Made by a program: the position numbers and the translations under genes. From Lentibacillus sp. JNUCC-1 (GTDB lineage Bacteria > Bacillota > Bacilli > Bacillales > Amphibacillaceae), in assembly GCF_009741735.1 (NCBI RefSeq), contig NZ_WHOH01000001.1, positions 434,001 through 498,000 of the forward strand: a stretch of 64,000 nt of DNA, read 5' to 3'. The notes under the pieces are model-generated. The model saw only the letters and a program-made list of their open reading frames with translations. It did not search any database and had not been told where the DNA came from. This document shows, one piece after another, positions 1-9,036 of this stretch (position 1 is the stretch's first letter; each line of letters opens with the position of its first letter).

Positions 1-1430
1 AGATTCATGATCGAACTCTTGCCTGAACCGGTATGACCGACGAAAGCAGCCGTCTGGCCTGGTTTAATCTCAAGAGTAATATGATTGAGCACATAATCCG
101 TTTCATTATAACTGAAAGATACATCGTCAAATCGAATATGACCCCGGTATTTGGCCACTTCTGTGTTATTAATCGTTTCTCCTTCATGATCCATCAGTTC
201 AAATACACGCCGTCCAGCTACCCGTGCCTGTTCAATGAGGGGAAGCTGGTTAACAATATCAGTCACAGGCTCAAACAGCCTGTTCAGCAAATCAACCACC
301 GCATAGAGCATTCCAATTGATAAAAGAGCTTCCGGCTCAAAGGAAAATATACCGAAATACCAGATGAACCCAACAAATGCTAAATTACGGATGACTGTAA
401 CGAGGTTATAAGAAGTCAATGCATTTAGTTTCACCAATTTACGCTGATATGTGTAATGACGTTCATTAAGTACGTCGAATTCCTGTTTGGTTGCTTTTTG
501 TCTTAAGAAAGCCTGGATAATTGGCATGCCTTGGATGGCTTCATTAATATGAGCATTCAGGGAGCTGATCGTCGAGCGAATAACCGTGTTATAACGGGTT
601 CCAAAAGCCTTATACGCTCTCATCCATCCAAATATAATGGGAATGAGGACCAAGGAAAAGGCACCTAGTTTCGCATCGAGAATAAATAAAGCGACAAATA
701 TTCCTGCCATATAGATCAAACTCGCTACAACAATGGATAGAACCCGTTCGTATAAATCCCTGATTGCTTCTGTATCATTCGTTACCCTCGAGACAATCGC
801 TCCAGCCGGTTCATTAACATAATAGTCGATCGGAATGCGCTCCGTATGTGCGAAAATATCATTTCGCATTTGTTGCACAATACGATTGGACGCTTCCTGA
901 AGCTTGTAAGTCTGGTAATACTGAAACACCCCTGCAATCAGAAGCAGCCCCATATACAAACCTAGCAATAATAATATGGGCTTTTGCTCAGGCTTGAAAA
1001 ATGGATACATGTCTTTTAAGGATAACCTCTCCCCTGAAAAGGTTTGGGTAGTTTCGCCGGTTTCAATCGAAATAACCCCGTCTTTTACAGAGCGTTTGCC
1101 ATTAAGTGGGACTGCTTCGTCCACCATGTAGTAACTTCTGTCTGCTTGCAGAATGGTAACCTTTCCAGTTGTTTCTTCGCCTTTAATACGATCCGTTCGT
1201 TTATACAATTGATTATCATATTCGACCGTATACCGGTCATTTTCAACTTTAACCTGAGACCATTCCCCTTCCACCCCTAGAATATGGTCATCGATGACGG
1301 TCTTGGCGATCAGCGGACCTGCCAGTTCTAATGCTGTCGCAATGACAAGGCAAACGATTCCAATTAAGATGCCTTTTCTAAACGACCAGGCATAGCGCAT
1401 CAACCGCATCTCAGCAGAACGTTTTTTCAC
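1..1430 (-). CDS. bmrD: BmrD/YheH-like half of a heterodimeric multidrug ABC exporter (partial, C-terminal end off the window)
   Basis: Only the first ~476 codons are in the window. The start is GTG at 1430 behind AGGAGGTGGA, and it overlaps the stop of the upstream half-transporter by GTGA. The translation has a first membrane helix, then a ~100-residue polar insert before the second helix, then the long cytoplasmic ABC_membrane loops, and it reaches the Walker A motif GHTGSGKSS just at the left edge. A large extracellular insert between helices 1 and 2 is characteristic of B. subtilis BmrD as opposed to BmrC. With its neighbour it should form an inner-membrane drug-efflux heterodimer. The ATPase domain is not visible, so completeness cannot be judged. 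Confidence 0.85.
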   Translation of the reverse strand, partial: MKKRSAEMRLMRYAWSFRKGILIGIVCLVIATALELAGPLIAKTVIDDHILGVEGEWSQVKVENDRYTVEYDNQLYKRTDRIKGEETTGKVTILQADRSYYMVDEAVPLNGKRSVKDGVISIETGETTQTFSGERLSLKDMYPFFKPEQKPILLLLGLYMGLLLIAGVFQYYQTYKLQEASNRIVQQMRNDIFAHTERIPIDYYVNEPAGAIVSRVTNDTEAIRDLYERVLSIVVASLIYMAGIFVALFILDAKLGAFSLVLIPIIFGWMRAYKAFGTRYNTVIRSTISSLNAHINEAIQGMPIIQAFLRQKATKQEFDVLNERHYTYQRKLVKLNALTSYNLVTVIRNLAFVGFIWYFGIFSFEPEALLSIGMLYAVVDLLNRLFEPVTDIVNQLPLIEQARVAGRRVFELMDHEGETINNTEVAKYRGHIRFDDVSFSYNETDYVLNHITLEIKPGQTAAFVGHTGSGKSSIMN

Positions 1431-3180
1431 TGCTCCACCTCCTCATCTGACCCTTCAAGCTGCTGTTGAATATACTGTCGACTATACCAGCCGCCTTCAC
1501 CCATGAGTGTGTCATGAGTTCCCTTTTCAGTGATTTTTCCGTTTTCAATCACAATAATCTGGTCTGCATGCCGAACGGCTGATAACCGGTGGGCTGCGAT
1601 AAACGTTGTTTTACTCTGGCGCTCTTTTCGCAGATGGGCAATGATATTCGCTTCGGTTTTACCGTCCACAGCAGATAAGGCATCATCCAATATTAAAATA
1701 TCAGGATCTTTAATAAACGCCCGTGCCAGGGCCACACGCTGTTTCTGGCCGCCTGAAAGCGTCACACCACTTTCCCCGACCTCTGTATCCAGACCTTTGG
1801 GCAAGGCTTTAATGTCATCCAGAAAATGAGCGAGCTCCATTACTCGAAAAATCTCTTGATCAGTAGCATCAGCTTTGCCGAATTGTATGTTTTCCCGAAT
1901 GGTTTTGGAGAACATCATTTGATCTTGTGGAACATATCCAATCCATGAACGGATGTCAGTAAGTCGGATGCGTGATAATTCAACACCAGCAATCTCAATT
2001 GAGCCTGTATAACGGGGGTATTGTCTAAGCAGCAGTTTGAACAAAGTTGTTTTACCTGCACCAGTCTTACCGACAACACCAATGGTATCTCCCTCACGCA
2101 CGCAAAGATTCAAATCGGTTAATTGGTTAACCCCAGTTCCTATGTAAGAAAAACTTAGATGTGCAATATCAATTGATGTGGGTTTGTTGACAAGTGTCGG
2201 GTGGCCAACATCCGTTACATCCGGTTTATAATGCAATGTTTGATTCACCCTGTCTAGGGAGGCATTCCCCCGCTGCAAAATATTGATTAACTCACCGACA
2301 GCAAACATTGGCCAGATTAGCATGCCAAGGTACACGTTGAATGTCACCAGATCACCGAGAGATATCTTATTTTCAAAGACCTGAATCGCTCCGTAGCCAA
2401 GACCAATTGTATAAGAGAAGCCAACGAGAATCTTCATTGTCGGTTCAAATAATGCTTCAATTTTGGCAACCTGCATGTTTTTCTCATAAACATGTTCTGT
2501 CATACTTTCAAACCGTTGTTGATCACGCTCTTCCTGAACAAAAGCTCGAATGACACGAACCCCTTTTATCGATTCAAGGACATTGTTGTTCAAATCACTA
2601 AAAGCCGCTTGAGCCTCTGTAAAGCGTGAGTGGATCGCTGTCCCATATTTATTCATGATGAGTGCCATAATGGGAAGCGGAATAAGTGCGGCTAGCGTTA
2701 AGGACCAGCTAATGGTGAAACCCATCATAGCAACAAGCATCAGCATAAATGTCGTTGAATCCACAAGGGTCAAGATTCCGAATCCAGCAGTCAGAGAGAT
2801 CACTTTCAAGTCATTGGTCGAACGTGCCATCAAGTCCCCTGTTCGGTATTTGCCGAAAAAAGTGGGAGACATATTAAGAAAGTGATCCATTAACATGCTG
2901 CGCATTGAGCGCTCGAGTATAACCGCACCGCCAAATAGTGTGTAATCCCAAAGGAAAGAAATAGCGTAATGTAAGAGCGTCAATGTAATGTAACCAAGGA
3001 TTACAGATGTCAAAAGAGCCATCGTTAAAGTATCAAATTGGATCTGATCGATCACATAGCCACCAGTTTTGGAGGGATTAATCCAATGGCACTTGCTGTA
3101 ATCAACGCAACAACGGCAAATAGATACCTCTTCCAATATTGTTTGAAAAACCAATCCAGTTTTTTAAATACATGAAACAA
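1427..3180 (-). pseudogene. bmrC: BmrC/YheI-like half of a heterodimeric multidrug ABC exporter, with a one-base frameshift near the N-terminus
   Basis: From a TTG at 3180 (GTAGGTGA upstream) the protein reads LFHVFKKLDWFFKQYW, as BmrC proteins begin, and runs to IPPKLV. The frame then breaks at about 3059-3062; one extra G would restore GYVIDQIQ and the remaining ~560 codons. Downstream are six transmembrane segments, Walker A GKTGAGKTT, signature LSGGQKQR and Walker B ILILDDAL. The catalytic Glu after Walker B is Asp, as in the degenerate site of heterodimeric exporters. An ATG at 3154 gives a 575-residue open frame, but its first ~33 residues are out of frame with the family. The cause is either a real inactivating deletion or a sequencing indel; reinitiation at an internal GTG is possible. 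Confidence 0.75.
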
Positions 3181-3200
3181 GCTAAATCACCTACACTTTC

Positions 3201-3233
3201 AAAAAGAAAAAAGCATACGTCTGTGACGCATGC
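3201..3233 (-). terminator. Intrinsic terminator in the exporter leader (candidate attenuator)
   Basis: On the minus strand a 9-bp stem (GCATGCGTC / GACGTATGC, one G-U pair, 3-base loop) is followed directly by TTTTTTCTTTTT. It ends about 20 bases before the TTG start of the BmrC-like gene, so it can only act on transcripts entering that gene. B. subtilis bmrCD is controlled by ribosome-mediated attenuation through bmrB; a similar role here is inference. Confidence 0.7.
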
Positions 3234-3246
3234 CCATAAATTACAA

Positions 3247-3264
3247 GGCCACACATATGTGGCC
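3247..3264 (-). promoter_or_regulatory. Perfect hairpin in the exporter leader
   Basis: GGCCACA and TGTGGCC pair around a 4-base loop between the leader peptide stop and the terminator. Its GGCCAC arm is also complementary to the GTGGCC at the ribosome binding site of the leader peptide (about 3373-3378), so alternative pairings are possible. Confidence 0.45.
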
Positions 3265-3292
3265 TATTGAATACAGTTTTTTTGATAAACGA

Positions 3293-3364
3293 CTATAGTT
3301 TTGAAGAGGCCATAACAAAATATGCAGTTTTAGAAATACATTGTGGGATTCTCAAACTTTTCAT
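3293..3364 (-). CDS. Leader peptide of the BmrCD-like operon (23 residues)
   Basis: ATG at 3364 is preceded by GAAAGGTGG at good spacing and downstream of a clear sigma-A promoter. It encodes a 23-residue peptide beginning MKSLRIPQC and ending SSKL, followed by TAG, about 60 bases before the terminator hairpin. I recognise no protein family. Its position corresponds to bmrB, the B. subtilis leader ORF whose translation controls readthrough into bmrCD. That the peptide itself is sensed is inference; no rare-codon run is obvious. Confidence 0.5.
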   Translation of the reverse strand: MKSLRIPQCISKTAYFVMASSKL

Positions 3365-3398
3365 TTTGTATGGCCACCTTTCAATATATGCTCAGCTA

Positions 3399-3427
3399 AG
3401 TATAGCCAATCATTTTCTAAAAGTAAA
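3399..3427 (-). promoter_or_regulatory. Sigma-A type promoter of the exporter operon
   Basis: TTTACT at 3427-3422 and TATACT at 3404-3399 are separated by 17 bases and point toward the leader peptide. The transcript would start around 3392, about 28 bases before the leader ATG. An inverted repeat CCCCAGG-N23-CCTGGGG at 3458-3494 lies just upstream and could bind a regulator. Confidence 0.6.
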
Positions 3428-3511
3428 GGATTTTTCGAAATGGAAACAACTTGTTCACCCCAGGACGACGTTGGAACTGAATGTAACCCTGGGGGCAGTG
3501 TTTATTGACAC

Positions 3512-3546
3512 AAAAAGAAGAGAACAGCTTTGCTCTCAGCTCTTCT
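3512..3546 (-). terminator. Terminator of the zinc/HTH small protein gene
   Basis: AGAAGAG and CTCTTCT pair around an inner AGC/GCT stem; on the minus strand the stem is followed by CTTTTTG. Confidence 0.6.
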
Positions 3547-3579
3547 CATCGGACTACTATGCCTATTCTCAGCTCATCC

Positions 3580-3819
3580 TCATTGTTGCGAAGTAGGTTC
3601 AGCAGGTTTCTTAGTACTCATCCCAAGTTGAATCATGTTGAGAACTTTACTATAAGAAACAGCTGTTGACTCGGCAATTTCATCTACAGAAGCGTGCGGA
3701 TGACTTAAGGTATATTGACGAATACGTTCACTATCCTGTAAACATTCCCGACACATGGTAAATGGACTGGCTTCCATTTCACGTTTGCACAAGCGACAAC
3801 TTCTGACAAAACGTTCCAT
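3580..3819 (-). CDS. Small zinc-ribbon plus helix-turn-helix protein, YvyF-like (79 residues)
   Basis: The N-terminal third has two CxxC pairs (CRLC near residue 8 and CREC near residue 23) that look like a zinc knuckle. The rest, from about residue 40, reads as a small helix-turn-helix (VDEIAESTAVSYSKVLNMI). This layout resembles the flagellar-operon protein YvyF family, but no flagellar gene is nearby. The start ATG has GGAAGGGGTGA upstream. It is monocistronic, with its own terminator. Role unknown; a regulator or chaperone-like adaptor are both possible. Confidence 0.6.
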   Translation of the reverse strand: MERFVRSCRLCKREMEASPFTMCRECLQDSERIRQYTLSHPHASVDEIAESTAVSYSKVLNMIQLGMSTKKPAEPTSQQ

Positions 3820-3950
3820 AAAATCACCCCTTCCGAGTCTGTGCCTTTACTTTATCATGATCCGCTTCGTATCACAAGCAGTTTTTTAACATTTTAAAAA
3901 AATGAGTCATTCAGCTTATTTAAGTGTTTCTCTAATAAGGTATAAATACC

Positions 3951-3984
3951 TAAAAAAACAAGTACAGCTTATGGCTGTACTTGT
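3951..3984 (-). terminator. Terminator overlapping the end of opuAA
   Basis: ACAAGTACAGC pairs with GCTGTACTTGT (11 bp); the TAA stop of opuAA lies in the loop and a run of seven T follows on the minus strand. Confidence 0.85.
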
Positions 3985-5201
3985 TGATCATTTCCATTTG
4001 ACTTATATTCTTCACTTTCATCAATATCCTCTGCAACAAGACCAGACATTACATGCACTCTAAGGATTATACCTTCCACACGATCAGTTTCGTCTGTCAC
4101 AACGAGCGGAAACGAGGATTCCAGTGCTTTCGGGATCAGTTCACTCACATACTCCTCTTTTTTAACGGTAGTAATGTCTTTACGAAGCACATCAATGAGT
4201 TGCTTCTTTTGATTGATCCCTTCAACAGCATCGTCTATTGTCACAAGACCTTGCAGTTTTCTGCTTCGATCCACAACGAACACACTGGATATACCGTTTT
4301 CTTCCATTTCCTTAATTGCCACTTTTAAACCGTCTTTTACTGAAACGAGCGCGTTTGGCTTCGTCATAATATGTTCAGCCTGAAAAACTTTTGACCGATC
4401 AATATCTTTAATAAACTCCGAAATATATTCGTTTGCCGGTGATTCGATAATCTCTTCAGGCGTTCCAACCTGGACAACACGCCCGTCTTTCATTACAGCG
4501 ACACGGTCTCCTAACTTGAAGGCTTCATTTACATCATGTGTAATAAAAACAATTGTTTTCTGAAGACGATTTTGAATATCTAACAGTTCCAGCTGCATCT
4601 CCCTTCTGATTAGAGGGTCTAAAGCACTGAAAGGCTCATCCATCAGCAAAATATCCGGGTCATTGGCAAGTGCACGCGCCAAGCCAACACGCTGTTGCAT
4701 ACCACCTGAGAGTTCATCCGGATATTTATCTTCATATCCTTTCAGCCCAACGATCTCAATATTTTTCATGGCAATTTCACGACGCTCTTCTTTTGCCATC
4801 TGTCTAATTTCAAGTCCATACTCTACATTGCCAATAATGGTTCGGTGGTTAAATAAGCCGAAATGCTGGAATACCATCGCTACTTTTTTCTGGCGGACTT
4901 CTTTAAGTTCGTTATTTTTATATGTCGTAATATCTTCATCATCAATATAAATAGATCCCGCTGTCGGCTTGTTCAGTAAATTGAAACATCTGATCAATGT
5001 TGATTTACCGCTGCCGGACAGGCCCATAATCACAAAGACCTCTCCATGATCAATTTCTAACGAAGCATCATATACACCGACTGTGTGACCGGTATCAGTA
5101 AGAATCTCTTCTTTAGATGCCCCTTGCTCCACCATGGGCAGAACTGATTTTGGTTTCGGACCAAAGACTTTAGAGACGTGTTCAAGTCTGATATGACTCA
5201 T
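3969..5201 (-). CDS. opuAA: Glycine betaine ABC transporter, ATP-binding subunit with CBS domains
   Basis: 410 residues, the usual length for OpuAA/ProV. An ABC ATPase domain with Walker [10 protein letters not shown] near residue 60, signature LSGGMQQR near 165 and Walker [10 protein letters not shown] is followed from about residue 275 by two CBS domains. Those domains act as ionic-strength sensors in the L. lactis OpuA and related systems. It overlaps the permease gene upstream by 4 bases (ATGA). Together with the permease and the lipoprotein encoded further upstream it should import compatible solutes under salt stress. The exact solute is inference. Confidence 0.93.
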   Translation of the reverse strand: MSHIRLEHVSKVFGPKPKSVLPMVEQGASKEEILTDTGHTVGVYDASLEIDHGEVFVIMGLSGSGKSTLIRCFNLLNKPTAGSIYIDDEDITTYKNNELKEVRQKKVAMVFQHFGLFNHRTIIGNVEYGLEIRQMAKEERREIAMKNIEIVGLKGYEDKYPDELSGGMQQRVGLARALANDPDILLMDEPFSALDPLIRREMQLELLDIQNRLQKTIVFITHDVNEAFKLGDRVAVMKDGRVVQVGTPEEIIESPANEYISEFIKDIDRSKVFQAEHIMTKPNALVSVKDGLKVAIKEMEENGISSVFVVDRSRKLQGLVTIDDAVEGINQKKQLIDVLRKDITTVKKEEYVSELIPKALESSFPLVVTDETDRVEGIILRVHVMSGLVAEDIDESEEYKSNGNDQQVQP

Positions 5202-6058
5202 TTAGCCACCCTCCTGTGTTTCTGAAATTTATCCGCAACACCATTTGTAATCCGGTCGATAATAATGGCCAAAAATACAATACTGATTCCTGCTTCAAAA
5301 CCAAGTGCAATATCAATCCGGTTAATCGATATAAGGACTTGTTCACCAAGACCTTTAGCACCAACCATGGAGGCGATAACCACCATCGCAAGCGCCATCA
5401 TAGTCGTCTGATTCACTCCAGCCATTATTGTCGGCAGAGCTTGAGGAAGTTGAACCTTCTTAAGCGTTTGCCATCTGGAAGAACCAAATGATTGAGCTGA
5501 TTCAACAACTTCCTTGTCTACACCGCGTATAGCGAGTTCGGTAAGACGTATAACCGGCGGTAATGCATAGATCAAAGTAGCAAAGATCGCTGAAACGTTT
5601 CCAAGTCCAAAAAAGAATATTGCTGGAATGAGATACACAAAGCTCGGCATCGTCTGCATGGCATCAAGCACAGGTGTGAAAATAGTCGAAAATCGCTGAC
5701 TGAAGGCCATCCAAACCCCGACTGGAATCCCCAAAATCAAGCAAATTAAGACGGCAGCCAGAATGATCGCGATCGTTGTCATCATGTCTTCCCATAAACC
5801 GAAAGAACCAATTAGGAAGACAAAAAAACCATAGAGTACACCTGACAAAACCGATTTAAAATACCAGCCCAGCAATATGATAATAGCAATAAACAACCAC
5901 CAGGGCAGCATCACAAGGAAATCATCAATGCCATTTATGGTACGAGAAGCAACAAAAAAGATAAATTCAAATAAACCTTCAAACGTACTGTCTAAGAATT
6001 TCACAAAATCATTAACGTAATCACCGATATTCGTTCTTATATCAGGAAAATCGAACAT
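5198..6058 (-). CDS. opuAB: Glycine betaine ABC transporter, permease subunit
   Basis: 286 residues with about six to seven transmembrane helices and the binding-protein-dependent transport motif ([19 protein letters not shown] EAA loop) around residue 195-215. The family is OpuAB/ProW. The ATG at 6058 lacks a good Shine-Dalgarno sequence at normal distance; AGAGGTGA lies ~30 bases upstream, so the start is less certain than the gene. It is co-transcribed with opuAA, and the binding protein gene lies 468 bases upstream rather than adjoining as in B. subtilis opuA. Confidence 0.9.
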   Translation of the reverse strand: MFDFPDIRTNIGDYVNDFVKFLDSTFEGLFEFIFFVASRTINGIDDFLVMLPWWLFIAIIILLGWYFKSVLSGVLYGFFVFLIGSFGLWEDMMTTIAIILAAVLICLILGIPVGVWMAFSQRFSTIFTPVLDAMQTMPSFVYLIPAIFFFGLGNVSAIFATLIYALPPVIRLTELAIRGVDKEVVESAQSFGSSRWQTLKKVQLPQALPTIMAGVNQTTMMALAMVVIASMVGAKGLGEQVLISINRIDIALGFEAGISIVFLAIIIDRITNGVADKFQKHRRVAK

Positions 6059-6526
6059 GGGCAGACTGCAGCATCTTGTGCAGCCGTTTCACCTCTCTTT
6101 GTACAGTTTTTAAATTCATCCGTAAAGAAGAAACAGCCAACCAGATTGGTCAGCTGCTCTTATAAGAAATTAGAGCATTCTTGACTTTTTCTGTCTTGTT
6201 CCTGAAGTCTGATTTGCTTCTCTATTACACTACCGCTCTACGAAAATATAATGAAGTTGGATAATGATGAAAAGAAGAAAGCATAGAGGATGGGTTGGAC
6301 TAGTTAAAATAATATACAATTTCCACATAATACTCAAACCAGCTAACAGTTAGTATTTGGTGATAATCCTTCATAAACCCGAGGAATCAGCACTTATTAA
6401 GGAAATTTTAGCCTAATTATTATAAATCCTTCCATTAACACCAAATATGTCATGATAACATGATATAATAACATCAAAATACCCGGAACGATGCATAAAC
6501 AGCAGTGTTTCGAGTTTTTGAAAGCG
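6059..6526 (-). promoter_or_regulatory. 468-base gap between opuAC and opuAB, with candidate operator and promoter
   Basis: No gene is visible. On the minus strand an inverted repeat TCATG-ATAA-CATGA (6450-6463) lies just upstream of a TATAAT at 6424-6419, which has no strong -35. A stem CAGC-GACCAA / GTTGGC-TG follows around 6133-6157. I infer that opuAB-opuAA have their own start site and a possible repressor site here, with some readthrough from opuAC. Confidence 0.35.
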
Positions 6527-7525
6527 TTAATTTATGTTGAGAGCTTCTTGAACTTTGCTGCTAATGTCTTCTGGTAGCCAAGAAGTCCACACATCGGCAT
6601 GTTGCTTCATCCACCAGGCTGCAGTTTCTTCAGCTGTCGCATCGTTTTCATCCATATATTTCAACGCTTCTTCCGTTAGCTCGCTGCTTGTTTCGTAGTG
6701 ATCAAGAAACTCAGCAACCTCAAGCGCTTTTTCACGAAAATCTTTATGAACGGCAACGACCACATCGTTTGGCGGAAATTCTGTGCCTTTTGTTTCCTTC
6801 CATTCCGCCTCATCGTATTCTGGTTCTTCCAGCAGTGTCAGATCGTACTTCGCTGTCACAGCTGTTGGTTCCCAGTAATACCCAACCCATGCTTTGCCTT
6901 TCTCATAGGCGCCTGCCAATGACGTTGCAATTGCAGCATCTGATCCGGGCAGGAATTTATTGAAGGTTTCATCTAACCCATAATGGTCAAATTTGGCTGA
7001 TATTGCGGTATCCACCTCTTCCCATGCACTTGGGGAACTGATCACTCTTCCCTTTCCAGGGTCTTCTGGGTCTTCAAATACATCCGGATACTTCTTAAGA
7101 TCTTCAACCGTTTTCAAATCAGGTGCCATCGGAGAAATGCCTCTCTCTTCATCCCCTTCAATGACATATGTCGGGACGTATAACCCTTGCTTATTATCAT
7201 CAAAGTTAACGGAAACGACTTCGATATCGCCTGCTTCCATTGCTTTCTCATACAAATCAGCGAAATTATCAGTCCAGAATTCCATATAAACGTGGATGTT
7301 GCCCTCACGTAAACCTTGTATGGTTGCTGTTGTTGAACCTGTCATTTCTTCCGTTTCTATTCCATAGCCCTCTTCAATAATGGTGGAGGCAATTTCGTTA
7401 TGGATTTGAAGGCTGTTCCACTGGGCATCTGCCAGAACAATTTTATCAAGCTTTCCATCCGCATTAACACCGCAGCCTGTTAACACGATGATGCATATTA
7501 GAACTATTAAACTGTATTTTCGCAT
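6527..7525 (-). CDS. opuAC: Glycine betaine-type substrate-binding lipoprotein
   Basis: 332 residues with a lipoprotein signal ending LTGCG (Cys near residue 18), so it should be anchored on the outer face of the membrane. The OpuAC domain covers most of the rest, with several Trp and Tyr residues (MEFWTDNF, GYYWEPT, AAWWMKQH) of the kind that form the aromatic cage around quaternary ammonium groups. The start has AGGAGTGGATC. The order lipoprotein-permease-ATPase is the reverse of B. subtilis opuA. Which solute it binds cannot be read from the sequence. Confidence 0.88.
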   Translation of the reverse strand: MRKYSLIVLICIIVLTGCGVNADGKLDKIVLADAQWNSLQIHNEIASTIIEEGYGIETEEMTGSTTATIQGLREGNIHVYMEFWTDNFADLYEKAMEAGDIEVVSVNFDDNKQGLYVPTYVIEGDEERGISPMAPDLKTVEDLKKYPDVFEDPEDPGKGRVISSPSAWEEVDTAISAKFDHYGLDETFNKFLPGSDAAIATSLAGAYEKGKAWVGYYWEPTAVTAKYDLTLLEEPEYDEAEWKETKGTEFPPNDVVVAVHKDFREKALEVAEFLDHYETSSELTEEALKYMDENDATAEETAAWWMKQHADVWTSWLPEDISSKVQEALNIN

Positions 7526-7574
7526 GATCCACTCCTATGAGACTTTTTTCCTGATGTCATTCAGGTTATGTTTA

Positions 7575-7604
7575 ATTATGCCAAAGTTCTTTTTGATATA
7601 GCAA
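7575..7604 (-). promoter_or_regulatory. Candidate promoter of opuAC
   Basis: TTGCTA (7604-7599) and CATAAT (7580-7575) with an 18-base spacer, about 50 bases before the opuAC ATG. Confidence 0.4.
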
Positions 7605-7734
7605 GCACGTTAAAGCCGTATATTCTCGCATATTTGGCTATAATGTCCAATTATTGTATGTATCATCAGCTATAGCTACTTATCGTACAACATTCTAACA
7701 AATACGACGTGTTACCGATTTCAATTCTAAATAG

Positions 7735-7772
7735 TAAAAGGATCTGCTCCATTTATTTGGGCAGATCCTTTT
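7735..7772 (-). terminator. Terminator of murG
   Basis: GGATCTGCCC and GGAGCAGATCC pair across an 8-base loop; T-rich on the minus strand and also symmetric enough to work in both directions. Confidence 0.8.
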
Positions 7773-7773
7773 A

Positions 7774-8844
7774 TTATTTACTAGTCTGATTAATAATGTT
7801 GATTACTTTGTCCTTTGCCTTGTCGCTTCGGTACGCCTTCATGTGATCCCGCATGACCGGTGCAGTTTCTTTGAGACGTGTGAGTTCTTCGGCCAAGCGG
7901 ATTTCAGTCAGTTCTTCTTCTTCAAGAACACGGGCATATTGTTTGTCTTTGAATGATTCAGCATTAATGATTTGATCGCCCCGGCTTGCTTGGCGTGACA
8001 ATGGGATCAGGAGCATTGGTTTCTCAAGCGCCAGGAATTCAAAAATCGCGTTGGCACCTGCTCTGGACAGGACAAAATCACTTGCTGCCAGTATGTCTTT
8101 CAGCGTTTCATTTACATAATCGAATTGGGCGTACCCTTTTCTATCAATAGTTTGATCAACTTTTCCCTGACCACAGATATGAATAATTTGAAAGTCTTTC
8201 AGCAGGTCATCAAGGGTTTGCCGCACTTTTTCATTGATAATTTGGGCACCACCACTGCCGCCCATGACGAGAAGGACAGGTTTTTCCTCATTCAGTCCCG
8301 CGAGCTCGAGACCCTTGCTGCGATTTCCCTGAAATAATTCATCACGAATAACTGCTCCGACATATTCAGCTTTGTTATCTGGCAAGTATTTCACTGTTTC
8401 GGGGAATGTGGCCAAAACTTTCTTAGCAAATGGAATTGCAATCTTATTGGCAAGCCCTGGTGTAAAATCAGATTCATGAATAATTGTGGGTACCCCGCGT
8501 AATTTTGCGGCGAGAACGACGGGAACAGATACAAAACCGCCTTTAGAAAATATGACTGCCGGCTTTGTGCGTCCTATGATCCGCCATGCTTGCATGACCC
8601 CTTTTATCACTTTAAAAGGATCTTTGAAATTTTCTTTGGACATATAGCGACGAAGCTTACCGGTGGAAATACTATGATATGTAACGCCTTCAAGTGGTTC
8701 AATCAGTTTTTTTTCAATGCCGTCGTGTGATCCGATGTAATCAATCGACCAGCCATCTTTCTGGTAAACGGGGATAAGTGCCAGGTTGACCATAACATGC
8801 CCTGCAGTTCCCCCGCCTGTAAATAAAATATGTTTATGCTTCAT
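7774..8844 (-). CDS. murG: UDP-GlcNAc:lipid I N-acetylglucosaminyltransferase MurG (staphylococcal type)
   Basis: 356 residues. N-terminal FTGGGTAGHV loop, a central IHESDFTPGLANKIA block and a C-terminal SRAGANAIFEFLAL block are the GT28/MurG signatures. MurG transfers GlcNAc to lipid I at the inner membrane face, making lipid II. The sequence pattern (ISTGKLRRY, TPGLANKIA) is closest to the form found in staphylococci, where murG also lies outside the dcw cluster. It is alone here between terminators. Whether another MurG exists in this genome cannot be seen. Start ATG follows GAAGGGGCC. Confidence 0.93.
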   Translation of the reverse strand: MKHKHILFTGGGTAGHVMVNLALIPVYQKDGWSIDYIGSHDGIEKKLIEPLEGVTYHSISTGKLRRYMSKENFKDPFKVIKGVMQAWRIIGRTKPAVIFSKGGFVSVPVVLAAKLRGVPTIIHESDFTPGLANKIAIPFAKKVLATFPETVKYLPDNKAEYVGAVIRDELFQGNRSKGLELAGLNEEKPVLLVMGGSGGAQIINEKVRQTLDDLLKDFQIIHICGQGKVDQTIDRKGYAQFDYVNETLKDILAASDFVLSRAGANAIFEFLALEKPMLLIPLSRQASRGDQIINAESFKDKQYARVLEEEELTEIRLAEELTRLKETAPVMRDHMKAYRSDKAKDKVINIINQTSK

Positions 8845-8955
8845 AAATGTTGGCCCCTTCTCTAATTAGCGGACTCCAAAGATGGAGCTGTGTTTTAAAC
8901 GAACCATCTTCAATGATAATGGAAAATCCAACAAAAAGGAAGCACAGAATGAAAA

Positions 8956-8990
8956 TATCGGCGCTCGGGAGGTTTTATCGGCGCTCGGGA
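8956..8990. repeat. Two copies of a 15-base repeat, 20-base period
   Basis: TATCGGCGCTCGGGA occurs at 8956-8970 and 8976-8990 in the murG-odhB intergenic space. No other copy was noticed in this window. Confidence 0.6.
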
Positions 8991-8992
8991 TG

Positions 8993-9028
8993 AAAAAACC
9001 TGTCAGGACAAGTCCTGACAGGTTTTTT
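8993..9028 (-). terminator. Terminator of the odhAB operon
   Basis: AACCTGTCAGGA and TCCTGACAGGTT form a strong stem flanked by A6 and T6, so it can stop transcription both ways. Confidence 0.9.
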
Positions 9029-9036
9029 CGATCTTA

